DNA of 64,000 bases from Deltaproteobacteria bacterium (GCA_017302795.1 JAFLCB010000003.1:276650-340649), one strand, 5' to 3'. Counted from the first letter of the stretch, positions 52,221 through 61,034 are shown. Notes: generated by a model from the sequence alone, not told the origin. A program made the numbers and translations.

Positions 52221-53516
52221 ATGGCTGAAATAAAATATCTTTCCGAACATTACAGCAAACCAGAGTTTAAAACTTTAGACGGTTACAAAAAACACGGTGG
52301 CTACGAGCAGCTGGCGCGCGCGCTTAAGATGGAACCGCAAAAGATCATCGATGAAGTGAAGGCCTCCGGCCTTCGCGGACGCGGTGGTGCGGGATTTGCG
52401 ACGGGTGTGAAGTGGGGATTTTTGCCAAATAACGGCGAACCACGCTACTTGCTTTGCAACGCCGACGAATCTGAACCTGGCACGTTCAAAGATCGCCTGA
52501 TGATGGAACGTGCGCCTCATCAGCTGATCGAAGGAATGCTGATCTCGGCTTTTGCGATCAAATCCAAAAAGGCTTACATCTACATCCGCGGTGAATACAT
52601 GGGGCCAGCTGCAATTTTGGAAAAGGCGATTGCAGAAGCCAAAGCGGCCGGCCTTATTGGCAAAAATATTCTTGGTTCTGGCTTTGATTGTGATTTGGAT
52701 CTGTACCTCGGTGCTGGCGCCTACATCTGCGGCGAAGAAACCGGGATGATTTCATCGCTTGAAGGCCTAAAAGGTCAGCCGAAACTGAAGCCGCCATTTC
52801 CTGCGGTGCAGGGCTATTTGCGCAAACCCACGATCGTTAATAACGTCGAAACTTTGGCGGCCGTTGTGCCGATCATTCGCGACGGTGCTGCCGGTTACCG
52901 CAAGTACGGTACGGAAAAATCCGCTGGCACGAAATTGTTTTCGATCTCTGGAAACGTTAACAAGCCAGGCACTTACGAAGTTCCGCTTGGATATAAGTTG
53001 ATGGACCTCATCAATATCGAGTGTGGGGGATTAAAGCCTGGTCGCAAATTAAAGGCCGTTGTTCCTGGTGGCTCGTCGGCACCGGTGATCACGGCAGAAG
53101 AATGTGAAAAAGCGACTCTTGATTACGAGTGCCTCGCACAAATGGGCACCATGCTGGGTTCTGGCGCGATCATCGTGATCGATGATTCGAACTGCATGGT
53201 CGATGTTCTTTCAACTATTTCGCACTTCTATCACCATGAATCTTGCGGTCAGTGCACCCCTTGCCGTGAAGGCACCGGTTGGATGGAACGTATCATTCAC
53301 GGCATCGTCCACGGTCATGGCAATGAAGGTGATTTAGACCTTCTCATTAAAATTGCTGACAATATGAAGGGGCGCACTATCTGCGCACTTTCCGATGCGG
53401 CGGCTCTGCCTGTTTTGAGCTTCGTTACGAAGTTCAGATCAGAGTTTGAATATTTCATTCGAGAAAAGAAATCCCAGGTTCGCGGAGGGCAGATCTATGC
53501 ACAGCTCCACCACTAA
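52221..53516 (+). CDS. nuoF: NADH-quinone oxidoreductase subunit F (NADH/FMN-binding)
   Basis: 431 aa. It oxidises NADH via FMN and holds cluster N3. GLRGRGGAGFATGVKWGF is the nucleotide-binding Gly-rich region at ~52-69. CGEETGMISSLEG follows, and the [4Fe-4S] motif is CGQCTPCREG at ~342, with the fourth Cys in CALSDAAALPV. Full length. Its 3' end overlaps the nuoG start by 20 bases, ensuring coupled translation. Confidence 0.96.
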   Translation: MAEIKYLSEHYSKPEFKTLDGYKKHGGYEQLARALKMEPQKIIDEVKASGLRGRGGAGFATGVKWGFLPNNGEPRYLLCNADESEPGTFKDRLMMERAPHQLIEGMLISAFAIKSKKAYIYIRGEYMGPAAILEKAIAEAKAAGLIGKNILGSGFDCDLDLYLGAGAYICGEETGMISSLEGLKGQPKLKPPFPAVQGYLRKPTIVNNVETLAAVVPIIRDGAAGYRKYGTEKSAGTKLFSISGNVNKPGTYEVPLGYKLMDLINIECGGLKPGRKLKAVVPGGSSAPVITAEECEKATLDYECLAQMGTMLGSGAIIVIDDSNCMVDVLSTISHFYHHESCGQCTPCREGTGWMERIIHGIVHGHGNEGDLDLLIKIADNMKGRTICALSDAAALPVLSFVTKFRSEFEYFIREKKSQVRGGQIYAQLHH

Positions 53517-55095
53517 TGACGTTCAGAAAAAAATGGTGACGATCACCATCAATGGTAAAGAGGTCGAGGTGCCGGAAGGCTCCACGATCATCGAAGCGTT
53601 TTATCAGAACAAGCAAGACATTGCCCACTACTGTTGGCACCCAGGACTTTCGATCGCCGGCGTTTGCCGTTTGTGCATGGTGGAGATCGAAGGAAACCCA
53701 AGACTGCAGATCGCCTGTAACACGCAAGTGATGCCGGGGATGAAGGTCAACAATCAGTCCGCAAAAGTAAAAGATGCGGTGAAGTGGGGACTTGATTTCC
53801 ACTTGATCAACCATCCACTTGATTGCCCGATCTGCGACCAAGCTGGTGAGTGCGGACTTCAAGATCAGTACATGAAGTACGGCCAGTACGATTCGGAAAT
53901 GGGCGAAGGCAAAGTCAAAAAACATAAAGTCGTAGATCTTGGACCCCGCGTGGTTCTTGATAGCGAACGTTGCATTTTGTGTTCGCGTTGCGTTCGCTTT
54001 ACCGATGAAGTTTCAAAAACTAACGAGCTAGGTATATTCAATCGCGGTGACCGCGCCGAAGTCGGAACGTTCGACGGAAAGCCTTTAAACAACAACTACT
54101 CGCAGAACGTGGTCGATATTTGCCCGGTGGGCGCACTGACGTCGAAGGACTTCCGCTTCCGTCAGCGCGTTTGGTTCTTGAAAGACGCAGAGACCATTTG
54201 CACAGGTTGTAGCACCGGTTGCAGTGTGAAAGTGTATCACAACAAAGAGGGTCTGTTCCGTGTGAAGCCGGTTTACAATCCCGCCGTCAACGGCCACTGG
54301 ATGTGTGATCAAGGTCGCGATGTTTATAAGTTTGTTAATAAAGATGCTCGTTTGCTTGATGCGAAAGTCGTATCTGGGGGAAAAACGGAACACATGCAGG
54401 CGACGGAGCTTGCGAAACGTTTGGGAACGACGCTGAAAGGTGCCGGAAAGTCAGTGGCGCTTGTATTGACGGGAGCCTACACCGTTGAAGAGTACGATGC
54501 GATTTTGAACTACTTCAAATCAGAAGTTCAAACTTCGAACGTGTACCACTGGATCAATAATCCCGAAAACTTCGACACGTTTGACGGGCTTCTCTTGCGC
54601 GGCGATCGCAATCCAAACACCAAGGGCCTCGCCGAGGCGCTCAGCAAAAATGGATTCAACGGTACTTGGAAAGAACTTACAGACGGGATTAGCACCGGTT
54701 CGATAAAAACAGTTGTTGTCGCTGGGCCAGAAAACATCGCTCTTTTCCCAGATCTCAAGGCGAAAGTTTCTGAATTGGCGCGAGCAGCAAAACTGATTTG
54801 GCTGGGGGCCGCAAAGAGTGCGGATCTTGAGGCGTTAACCGGCGACGTCGCGCTGCTGCCGACCAAGTCTTACGTGGAAAAGTCAGGTACCTTCGTGAAC
54901 CATGCGGGTCTTCGGCAGACTGTTAAGCGAGTAACGACGATCGTGCCTGGCGCTTTGTCGCTGACAGAAGCGGTAGCGGCTATGAAAGGCGAAGATGTAT
55001 TGGCGCAGCCAAAGCAGCAAGCAGGTGTCGCGTCGCCAACGGTGGGCGCGGGACGAGTGAATAACGAGTTTACTTTGACACGAGGAGTTTGGTGA
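53497..55095 (+). CDS. nuoG: NADH-quinone oxidoreductase subunit G (short form)
   Basis: 532 aa from ATG 53497 (GGAGGG upstream), short compared with 680-900 aa in many NuoG. All peripheral clusters are visible: N1b Cys46, 57, 60, 74; N5 His106, Cys110, 113, 119; N4 Cys159, 162, 165 and 209; and the optional N7 Cys235, 238, 242 and 270 with the exact CxxCxxxC-x27-C spacing. The molybdopterin-type domain that follows is reduced to ~260 residues and has no sign of a cofactor site. It ends FTLTRGVW, overlapping the nuoI ATG by one base. Confidence 0.94.
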   Translation: MHSSTTNDVQKKMVTITINGKEVEVPEGSTIIEAFYQNKQDIAHYCWHPGLSIAGVCRLCMVEIEGNPRLQIACNTQVMPGMKVNNQSAKVKDAVKWGLDFHLINHPLDCPICDQAGECGLQDQYMKYGQYDSEMGEGKVKKHKVVDLGPRVVLDSERCILCSRCVRFTDEVSKTNELGIFNRGDRAEVGTFDGKPLNNNYSQNVVDICPVGALTSKDFRFRQRVWFLKDAETICTGCSTGCSVKVYHNKEGLFRVKPVYNPAVNGHWMCDQGRDVYKFVNKDARLLDAKVVSGGKTEHMQATELAKRLGTTLKGAGKSVALVLTGAYTVEEYDAILNYFKSEVQTSNVYHWINNPENFDTFDGLLLRGDRNPNTKGLAEALSKNGFNGTWKELTDGISTGSIKTVVVAGPENIALFPDLKAKVSELARAAKLIWLGAAKSADLEALTGDVALLPTKSYVEKSGTFVNHAGLRQTVKRVTTIVPGALSLTEAVAAMKGEDVLAQPKQQAGVASPTVGAGRVNNEFTLTRGVW

Positions 55096-55694
55096 TGGCG
55101 AGCCAGTCTGGATCTTCATCGATCGCGCGCCCGGTAGTGATTGAGCAGGTCAAGCGTCCTGAGGCCAGTAGCAACTGGTTTCTTCCAGGGATTTTACTAG
55201 GCCTTGTGCTGACAGGAAAAAACTTAGTTCTCAATCTGGTTGAAGCGATCTTGGCGACCTTCGGGATCGTCAAAAGAGACAAGATGCCAACGGTGAACTA
55301 TCCCGAAGAAAAGTACGAGTATTCACCGCGTTTCAAAGGCAACCATGTTTTAACGGTGAAAAAAGATGGTTCGCTTCGCTGCACGGCCTGTATGTTGTGT
55401 GCCACGAACTGCCCAGCTGACTGCATCAAAATCGTTGCAAGCGAGCACGACGACCCATCGGTCGAAAAGTTTCCTATCTCTTATGAAATCGACATCCTTC
55501 GTTGTGTTTTCTGCGGGTTCTGCGAAGAGGCCTGCCCGGTGGATGCGATTCGCATGGGCCCAGAGTGGCAAACACCTGGTTTAAATGGATCCGAATTTCA
55601 GTACGATATTAAACAACTCGCATATCGTCCGCAGCTAAAAGGTGGAATCGTTTCTGTGCTCGATGAAAAAGAGCGACATGAAGCAGGTATCTAA
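55095..55694 (+). CDS. nuoI: NADH-quinone oxidoreductase subunit I
   Basis: 199 aa from ATG 55095 with GAGGAG upstream. Two [4Fe-4S] ferredoxin motifs (N6a/N6b): Cys96, 99, 102 and 106 in CTACMLCATNC, and Cys137, 140, 143 and 147 in CVFCGFCEEAC. The N-terminal ~60 residues include a hydrophobic LPGILLGLVLTGKNLVL that lies along the membrane. The usual neighbour nuoH is not between nuoG and nuoI. Confidence 0.95.
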   Translation: MASQSGSSSIARPVVIEQVKRPEASSNWFLPGILLGLVLTGKNLVLNLVEAILATFGIVKRDKMPTVNYPEEKYEYSPRFKGNHVLTVKKDGSLRCTACMLCATNCPADCIKIVASEHDDPSVEKFPISYEIDILRCVFCGFCEEACPVDAIRMGPEWQTPGLNGSEFQYDIKQLAYRPQLKGGIVSVLDEKERHEAGI

Positions 55695-55697
55695 AGC

Positions 55698-56729
55698 GTG
55701 ATTCAATCGGCGCTGGATGTGTCTTCGGCTTGGTACCAGGTTTGCGACGAGATTCGTTCGCAAACAATGGGGTTGAACCTTGCAAATGCCGTCTGGATTT
55801 ATCCTTCACTCGAATCCGCTCTTATTGAATTATCTTTTCTGCTTGCTGATCGCGAGCGTGAAACTGGTGGCGTCCGAAACATCGTGGTGTACCCGCGTTC
55901 GAGCGATCCGGCGCTTGAGGCAATGGCCTCCCATTTGAGCTCTGCTGGCCTCGACAATCGGGCCTTTTCTGAAAAGGATTTTGCGGATTCCGGAGTATGG
56001 GTTCCAGCCGTAAAGGCTTCTTGTCTTTTAGTCGCGATGGCCGACAATGACCGATTCTCCGGACGAGTTCGAAATTTGTCAGGGGTGCTAGATGCCGTTT
56101 TCGCGGCAGGAAATAAAATTCCGTGTTTGCGGGTTTCCTTCGAGTCGCGCGCCTTCGAGAAAACAAAGCCGAAGCCGTTTGAGATTTTCATAAATGTTCA
56201 GGTGAACGGCGCTGCGGTTGTATTGCTGGGCGATCGATTTCGCCTGAATCCTCGAATTGCTCCGTTCGCGATGACACATGCAAGCCTTCGCGAATATATG
56301 TCGTCTCTTGCCCTTTCTGCCGGGAGCATTGACCGAAGCAAGGTCGAAGAGTTTGAATCCATTCTGCCCCCCTCTTTTCGGCCCGTGTTCGCTCCAGGCG
56401 ACTCTCGGTTGTTGGATCGAGCGATGTGGATCGCCAACGGCATTGATGGCTCGTTTTTGAGAGATCGAATCTTACAAATTGTTGAACGAGATTTTAATGC
56501 TTTCAAACAAGTTGTTGAAATTGGCCTTGGAACTCTCAGTGGATGCTGGGGGGCAGATGCCAATCTGTCGAACGACTTTGCAATCGCCGACGAGCGGCGG
56601 CAAGATTGGCTGCGGTCTCGAGGAATGGACCCGCTCTCCATTCGTGGAACGATGGTCTTATCCAGTCGGGCGATTGAAACTATAGGAAAAGCTGGTTGGC
56701 AGAAGGTTATGGCCGAAGCCGCCAAGTAA
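55698..56729 (+). CDS. unrecognised protein encoded downstream of nuoI
   Basis: 343 aa, GTG start at 55698, three bases after nuoI, so very likely in the same transcript. Soluble, mixed alpha/beta. No signal peptide, metal cluster or membrane segment is seen. It has a Rossmann-like rhythm (NIVVYPRSSDPALEAM, KASCLLVAMADND, KIPCLRVSFESRAFE, AAVVLLGDRFRLNP), loosely reminiscent of large-domain PLP enzymes, but I see no catalytic Lys motif, so this is a weak idea. It may assist complex I or be unrelated. It ends two bases before a convergent gene. Confidence 0.55.
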   Translation: MIQSALDVSSAWYQVCDEIRSQTMGLNLANAVWIYPSLESALIELSFLLADRERETGGVRNIVVYPRSSDPALEAMASHLSSAGLDNRAFSEKDFADSGVWVPAVKASCLLVAMADNDRFSGRVRNLSGVLDAVFAAGNKIPCLRVSFESRAFEKTKPKPFEIFINVQVNGAAVVLLGDRFRLNPRIAPFAMTHASLREYMSSLALSAGSIDRSKVEEFESILPPSFRPVFAPGDSRLLDRAMWIANGIDGSFLRDRILQIVERDFNAFKQVVEIGLGTLSGCWGADANLSNDFAIADERRQDWLRSRGMDPLSIRGTMVLSSRAIETIGKAGWQKVMAEAAK

Positions 56730-56741
56730 TTTTAGCTTGGC
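56721..56741. terminator. possible bidirectional terminator
   Basis: GCCAAG-taattttag-CTTGGC, a six-pair stem overlapping both convergent stop codons. It lacks a clear T-run on the plus side. Weak support. Confidence 0.3.
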
Positions 56742-58039
56742 TTATCCCGACCGACAAAAGAGCCGGTCGACGGTGCCGCTGCAGAAGAAAGCTTCGAAGA
56801 GCGCTTCAAGCCTGGTGTTGACATCGATTTTGTGAACTGAGAATTGCCAAGCGCCGTTCCTCGAATATCTTCCACGAAATCTAGATAGCTTTGCGGCGGA
56901 TCAATTACACGCAGGCCCAGGCTATAGTCGGAAAGATCTGCGCGGCGCAAAGTTGTTTTCACAATGATGGATTGTTCTTGGCGAAGTTTTATTTCCACCT
57001 GAATCTCTTCGTCGATTGCTGGTGGCACATTCTTTTCGATCAGGATGACGCGCATGCCACCACTTGAAAGGTCCACTAGACGCCCTTTTCTAACAAGCCC
57101 GAACGAATCGTTTAACACGATCTCTTCGTCTACCTTGTACCGTCTTGCGGTGCGGCCGGCGACGTCCATATCTACTTTAAAAAGCCACCGATATTCATCG
57201 GTGTCCGGATAAAGAGAAGAAAAGTTCTTTCTCCATTCGAACGGCGCTTGGGCCAAGAGCGGCGTGCGATTGACGTAAATTTCCTCTAGCACGATTGCAG
57301 CTTTCGGGTGAATGCCCGGCTCGGGCGCTGTCGGCAATTTAAAAACATTGAAGACATCAGAGTTTACCATAAGAAAGTCTTCTAGATTCCATTTGGCCGG
57401 CAGCTTGCGATAGCTCGATCGCATAAACTTTGGGAACTCATGAATATCCAACCACATGGGAATAGCGTCAGCATTGGCCGCATATCGGTGTTTCTTGGGC
57501 GGAGAATTGCCGACGCGCTTGAACCCGAAAACGGCTTCGTAGAAAAATTCTGTCGCCGGCTGAACCGCGATGACGATGCGGTCGGCTTTAACAGAGCGGG
57601 TGCACAGCTGATAAACGTAGGCCAGCATCGGAAGTAAAACTTCTTCGATTTTGCCTGCGCGGCTATCGTGAAGTGCGAGAGATCCCACTTCCACCAATCT
57701 CCCATTTTCAATCGACGAGAGATCGAAGGTTTCTTCGATTGGGAGATTAGTTTCAGTGCGTTGATGAACTTGAATTGTTCCCAGAACTTGCTTTCCGATC
57801 CGTGCGATGACCACAGCCGTCGATGGAAGAACGGAATAAAGCGATAGCCGCATGCTTCCAGGCGAACCTTGAATGATTTTCCGCCGCAAATAGGAGTTGT
57901 GAAGAAGTCTCGCGCTATCCATGATTTGCTCTGCATCTTCGGCGAGTTGAACCGATAGACCCGCCTGTAGAGGTGCCGTGAGATTAACGCCTCTAAGGAT
58001 CGACATTCTTTTCTTGCGAAGTTTAAGCCAACGGAACAT
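56732..58039 (-). CDS. GNAT-type acyltransferase fused to PilZ domain
   Basis: 435 aa. Residues ~25-240 resemble FeeM-like N-acyl amino acid synthases of the GNAT fold: LLHNSYLRRKIIQ, VIARIGKQVLGTIQVHQ, LVEVGSLALHDS and ATEFFYEAVFGFKRVG. Residues ~295-400 are a PilZ domain with ARRYKVDEE and a canonical VDLSSGGMRV (DxSxxG), hence likely cyclic-di-GMP binding. A Ser/Pro-rich tail (~405-435) ends the protein. The fusion implies a second-messenger-controlled acyl transfer. No acyl carrier gene is adjacent. It is divergent from the sigma-factor operon across motif copy 4. Confidence 0.8.
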   Translation of the reverse strand: MFRWLKLRKKRMSILRGVNLTAPLQAGLSVQLAEDAEQIMDSARLLHNSYLRRKIIQGSPGSMRLSLYSVLPSTAVVIARIGKQVLGTIQVHQRTETNLPIEETFDLSSIENGRLVEVGSLALHDSRAGKIEEVLLPMLAYVYQLCTRSVKADRIVIAVQPATEFFYEAVFGFKRVGNSPPKKHRYAANADAIPMWLDIHEFPKFMRSSYRKLPAKWNLEDFLMVNSDVFNVFKLPTAPEPGIHPKAAIVLEEIYVNRTPLLAQAPFEWRKNFSSLYPDTDEYRWLFKVDMDVAGRTARRYKVDEEIVLNDSFGLVRKGRLVDLSSGGMRVILIEKNVPPAIDEEIQVEIKLRQEQSIIVKTTLRRADLSDYSLGLRVIDPPQSYLDFVEDIRGTALGNSQFTKSMSTPGLKRSSKLSSAAAPSTGSFVGRDKPS

Positions 58040-58162
58040 ACAGCAGAAACCACCTGGACCTTGGGCAAGGCATCGGAATTAAAGTTATTTGGTTCTCAAA
58101 AGTTAACATTGCGTAAGCTTGGTTCGAAGCCTTCTCGAAACAAACTAGACTGAACGAATAGA

Positions 58163-58177
58163 ATCTCAATTTGAGAC
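58163..58177. promoter_or_regulatory. candidate operator, palindromic motif copy 4
   Basis: ATCTCA-ATT-TGAGAC followed by AT, with five base pairs of the dyad intact. It lies in the 273-bp divergent gap between the GNAT-PilZ gene (start 58039) and the ECF sigma gene (start 58313), 123 and 135 bases from each. Confidence 0.45.
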
Positions 58178-58312
58178 ATTGCCATCTCGCTCAAATCCCT
58201 CCGAACATAGTTTTTCAGATTTTTTTAGACCTTTTACTAAGAAACCCAGACTTCGATCGTATTAACGATAAGACCTGGCGCGAATTTGTGAAGGCGTCAG
58301 AAAGGCACCCGG

Positions 58313-58804
58313 TTGAGTCAGTCTGAGTGGTTGAAAAAGCAGGTCAGAGACCATGAAGGTCCTCTTTTGTCGTATGCCTGTCGGATTCTCCCTCGGGAGC
58401 AGGCACGAGAAATCGTGCAGGAGGCGTTTTTGAAAATCTGGAAGGAAGATGCCAAGGCCTTAGCGGGACGAGAGAAACAGTGGCTATTCACCGTCGTCCG
58501 TAATCATGCATTCGACGTTTTAAAGAAATCAAGGCGTGATGTTTCGGATGAGACGGCACTCGCTGCACATGCGGATCCGGCGCTAAGGGCCGACGAAAAA
58601 ATCGAAGAAAAAGAAAAAAACAACCAGTTGCTTGAACGAATGAAGCGACTGTCTAAATCACAGGAGGAAGTCATCAAGCTCAAATTCATTGATGGATTTG
58701 GGTACAAAGAAATCAGCTCGATCACAGGACATTCGACCTCGTACGTCGGTGTTCTCATCCATGAAGCCATCAAGATTCTCAAAACGGAAGAGGGTCAGAT
58801 ATGA
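58313..58804 (+). CDS. ECF-type RNA polymerase sigma factor
   Basis: 163 aa, TTG start at 58313 supported by AAAGG seven bases upstream. Sigma region 2 is at ~10-75 (YACRILPREQAREIVQEAFLKIWK, then QWLFTVVRNHAFDVLKK). Region 4 is at ~105-160 (LSKSQEEVIKLKFIDGFGYKEISSITG, helix-turn-helix ending HEAIKIL). Between them is an acidic linker. It overlaps the start of the next gene by four bases. That gene has an anti-sigma-like N-terminus, so the pair is a sigma/anti-sigma unit. Confidence 0.93.
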   Translation: MSQSEWLKKQVRDHEGPLLSYACRILPREQAREIVQEAFLKIWKEDAKALAGREKQWLFTVVRNHAFDVLKKSRRDVSDETALAAHADPALRADEKIEEKEKNNQLLERMKRLSKSQEEVIKLKFIDGFGYKEISSITGHSTSYVGVLIHEAIKILKTEEGQI

Positions 58805-61026
58805 ACAAGAAATCAGATCCAAAACTAACAGCCTTCGCACTCGGTGAGCTCGAAGGAGAAGAGGAGATTCAGATGGGCCAAATGGTAGAGAAAGATCCAG
58901 ATCTAAAAGCGGAAGTGGAATCGATAAAAGCACTCGCAAAGTCTTTGGAAACAGAACTCGGAAATGCGTCGCCCGAGCGCCTGGATCCATCCGAGCGCGA
59001 GGCGATCTTTAACAAAACTGTCGATCGTCCAGCGGCTTGGTGGAAGTCGAAAGCGGTATTGTTCCCAGCAAGCGGACTTTTAGCTGCGTTGTTTCTAGGC
59101 GTATTGATTGTTCCACAGTTGCAGCAGCAAATTTCGACGTCACAAATTCCCAAAGGTGGCCAGGTAGCTGTGCGTGAGGTGAAACCATTAACCACGTTCG
59201 GTTCGATTGCAACAGCGCCCGTCACGACAGGCGAAACAAATTCTGAAATAGCACCTGCGGAAAGTCTCGCAAAGGTTGCAGCAGAAATCGCTCCACAAGA
59301 ATCGATCGATGACAAAGCCGCCGTGGCGATGACCGAAGAAGAGCCGGCATACAAAGATCAAAGCAGTCAGGTCAGTCAGCTGGCAGCACCCTCGGCCCCG
59401 AGCAGGATGAAGAAGTCAGAAGTCGTCGGTCGTCTTTCGCGCAGTGGCGATATGGGCATGGGTATGGCGAGCAATATGGCGATGCGAAGACCAACACCCG
59501 AGGGGATGGCAGAGCCAATGGCTACAGATGTTGAACACAACACGGAGGCCTACAGTCACATAGCAGAAAACGAGTTTAAAAAGGTCCAAGACCAGCCTTT
59601 GTCGACGTTTTCTATCGACGTGGATACGGCGTCATATGCCAACGTCCGACGCTTTTTAAATTCGTCACAGCTTCCTCCGGTAGACGCAGTTCGCATCGAA
59701 GAAATGGTGAACTATTTCCGCTACCAGTACACAGCGCCAAAGGGCGGAGCATCGTCTCAGCCGTTCTCGGTCAGCATGGAACAAAGTGCTGCGCCTTGGA
59801 ATCCGCGACACAAGCTTGTCCGTATCGGGCTAAAAGGCCGTGAAGGAAATCTTGAATCTCGTCCAGCTAGCAACTTGGTCTTTTTAATTGATGTATCTGG
59901 ATCGATGGAAGATCCCTTGAAGCTTCCGCTTCTCCGAAGTGCCTTTAAACTTCTCGTCGAGCAAATGCGAGCGAAAGATCGAGTGGCGATTGTCGTCTAT
60001 GCTGGCAGCTCGGGCGTTGTTCTTCCATCGACGCCTGGAACAGAAAAAGAAAAAATCATGAGTGCCCTTGATCGCCTTCAAGCTGGAGGTTCGACAAACG
60101 GCGCATCAGGAATTCAAGAGGCCTACGATACGGCAAGAAAATCGTTTATCAAAGGCGGGGTGAATCGAGTCATTCTCGCAACAGATGGTGACTTCAACGT
60201 AGGAACGACAAGTGAGGGCGAACTTGTCCGTTTGATTGAGGAAAAAGCGAAGACCGGCGTATTTCTTTCTGTCCTAGGATTCGGAATGGGGAATTACAAG
60301 GATAGCATCATGCAGAAACTCGCGGGCAAAGGAAACGGTAACCACGCTTACATCGACAGTATTCGCGAAGCGAAAAAAGTATTGGTCGAACAGGCCGGTG
60401 GTACGCTGAATACCATAGCGAAAGATGTTAAAATTCAGGTCGAGTTCAATCCTAAGGCTGCGCAGTCGTACCGTTTGATCGGATATGAAAAGCGGATGTT
60501 GAACGCTGAAGATTTCAACGACGACAAGAAAGATGCTGGCGAAATTGGAGAAGGCCATACGGTGACCGCACTTTATGAAGTCGTCCCACATGGCGTGATC
60601 CAGGAAACTGCGCCCGCCGTCGATCCGCTGAAATATTCCTCAGCAGGTGAACCGACCAATCAGCAGCCAAACCAAGTGGCATCTGCGGGCGCCTCTGACG
60701 AACTTCTCACCCTGAAGGTTCGCTACAAGCGTCCCGACGGTGACAAGAGCGATAAGCTTGAAGTACCACTGCGAAATGAGTCGAAGGAATTCCAACAGTC
60801 GTCGTCGGACTTTCAGTTTGCAGCGAGTGTTGCTGGCTTCGGAATGCTGCTTCGAGATTCAAAAAACAAGGGAGACCTTACATTCGATCAGGTGATTTCA
60901 ATTGCCGAACGAAATGTGCGAATCAAGGGCCAGGCAGACGAGTACCGTTTGGAAATGCTGGAACTCTTGAAAAAGGCCAAAGCACTTAAGAACTCTGGAA
61001 AGCCATCACCTGCCGTTGAAAACTAA
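58801..61026 (+). CDS. anti-sigma-like N-terminus fused to VWA / DUF3520 protein
   Basis: 741 aa. Residues ~1-75 are a short acidic helical region (LTAFALGELEGEEEIQM) of the type found in anti-sigma factors, lacking the His-Cys zinc motif. A membrane helix lies at ~83-103 (VLFPASGLLAALFLGVLIV). After a low-complexity spacer comes the VWA module (~250-560) preceded by FSIDVDTASYANVRRFL, with MIDAS Asp364-Ser366-Ser368 in LIDVSGSM and a later TDGDFNVG. The C-terminal ~180 residues are DUF3520-like (YKRPDGDKSDKLEVPL). It overlaps the sigma gene by four bases. A periplasmic VWA sensor that controls the sigma factor across the membrane is a reasonable inference. Confidence 0.85.
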   Translation: MNKKSDPKLTAFALGELEGEEEIQMGQMVEKDPDLKAEVESIKALAKSLETELGNASPERLDPSEREAIFNKTVDRPAAWWKSKAVLFPASGLLAALFLGVLIVPQLQQQISTSQIPKGGQVAVREVKPLTTFGSIATAPVTTGETNSEIAPAESLAKVAAEIAPQESIDDKAAVAMTEEEPAYKDQSSQVSQLAAPSAPSRMKKSEVVGRLSRSGDMGMGMASNMAMRRPTPEGMAEPMATDVEHNTEAYSHIAENEFKKVQDQPLSTFSIDVDTASYANVRRFLNSSQLPPVDAVRIEEMVNYFRYQYTAPKGGASSQPFSVSMEQSAAPWNPRHKLVRIGLKGREGNLESRPASNLVFLIDVSGSMEDPLKLPLLRSAFKLLVEQMRAKDRVAIVVYAGSSGVVLPSTPGTEKEKIMSALDRLQAGGSTNGASGIQEAYDTARKSFIKGGVNRVILATDGDFNVGTTSEGELVRLIEEKAKTGVFLSVLGFGMGNYKDSIMQKLAGKGNGNHAYIDSIREAKKVLVEQAGGTLNTIAKDVKIQVEFNPKAAQSYRLIGYEKRMLNAEDFNDDKKDAGEIGEGHTVTALYEVVPHGVIQETAPAVDPLKYSSAGEPTNQQPNQVASAGASDELLTLKVRYKRPDGDKSDKLEVPLRNESKEFQQSSSDFQFAASVAGFGMLLRDSKNKGDLTFDQVISIAERNVRIKGQADEYRLEMLELLKKAKALKNSGKPSPAVEN

Positions 61027-61034
61027 AATCGGGA

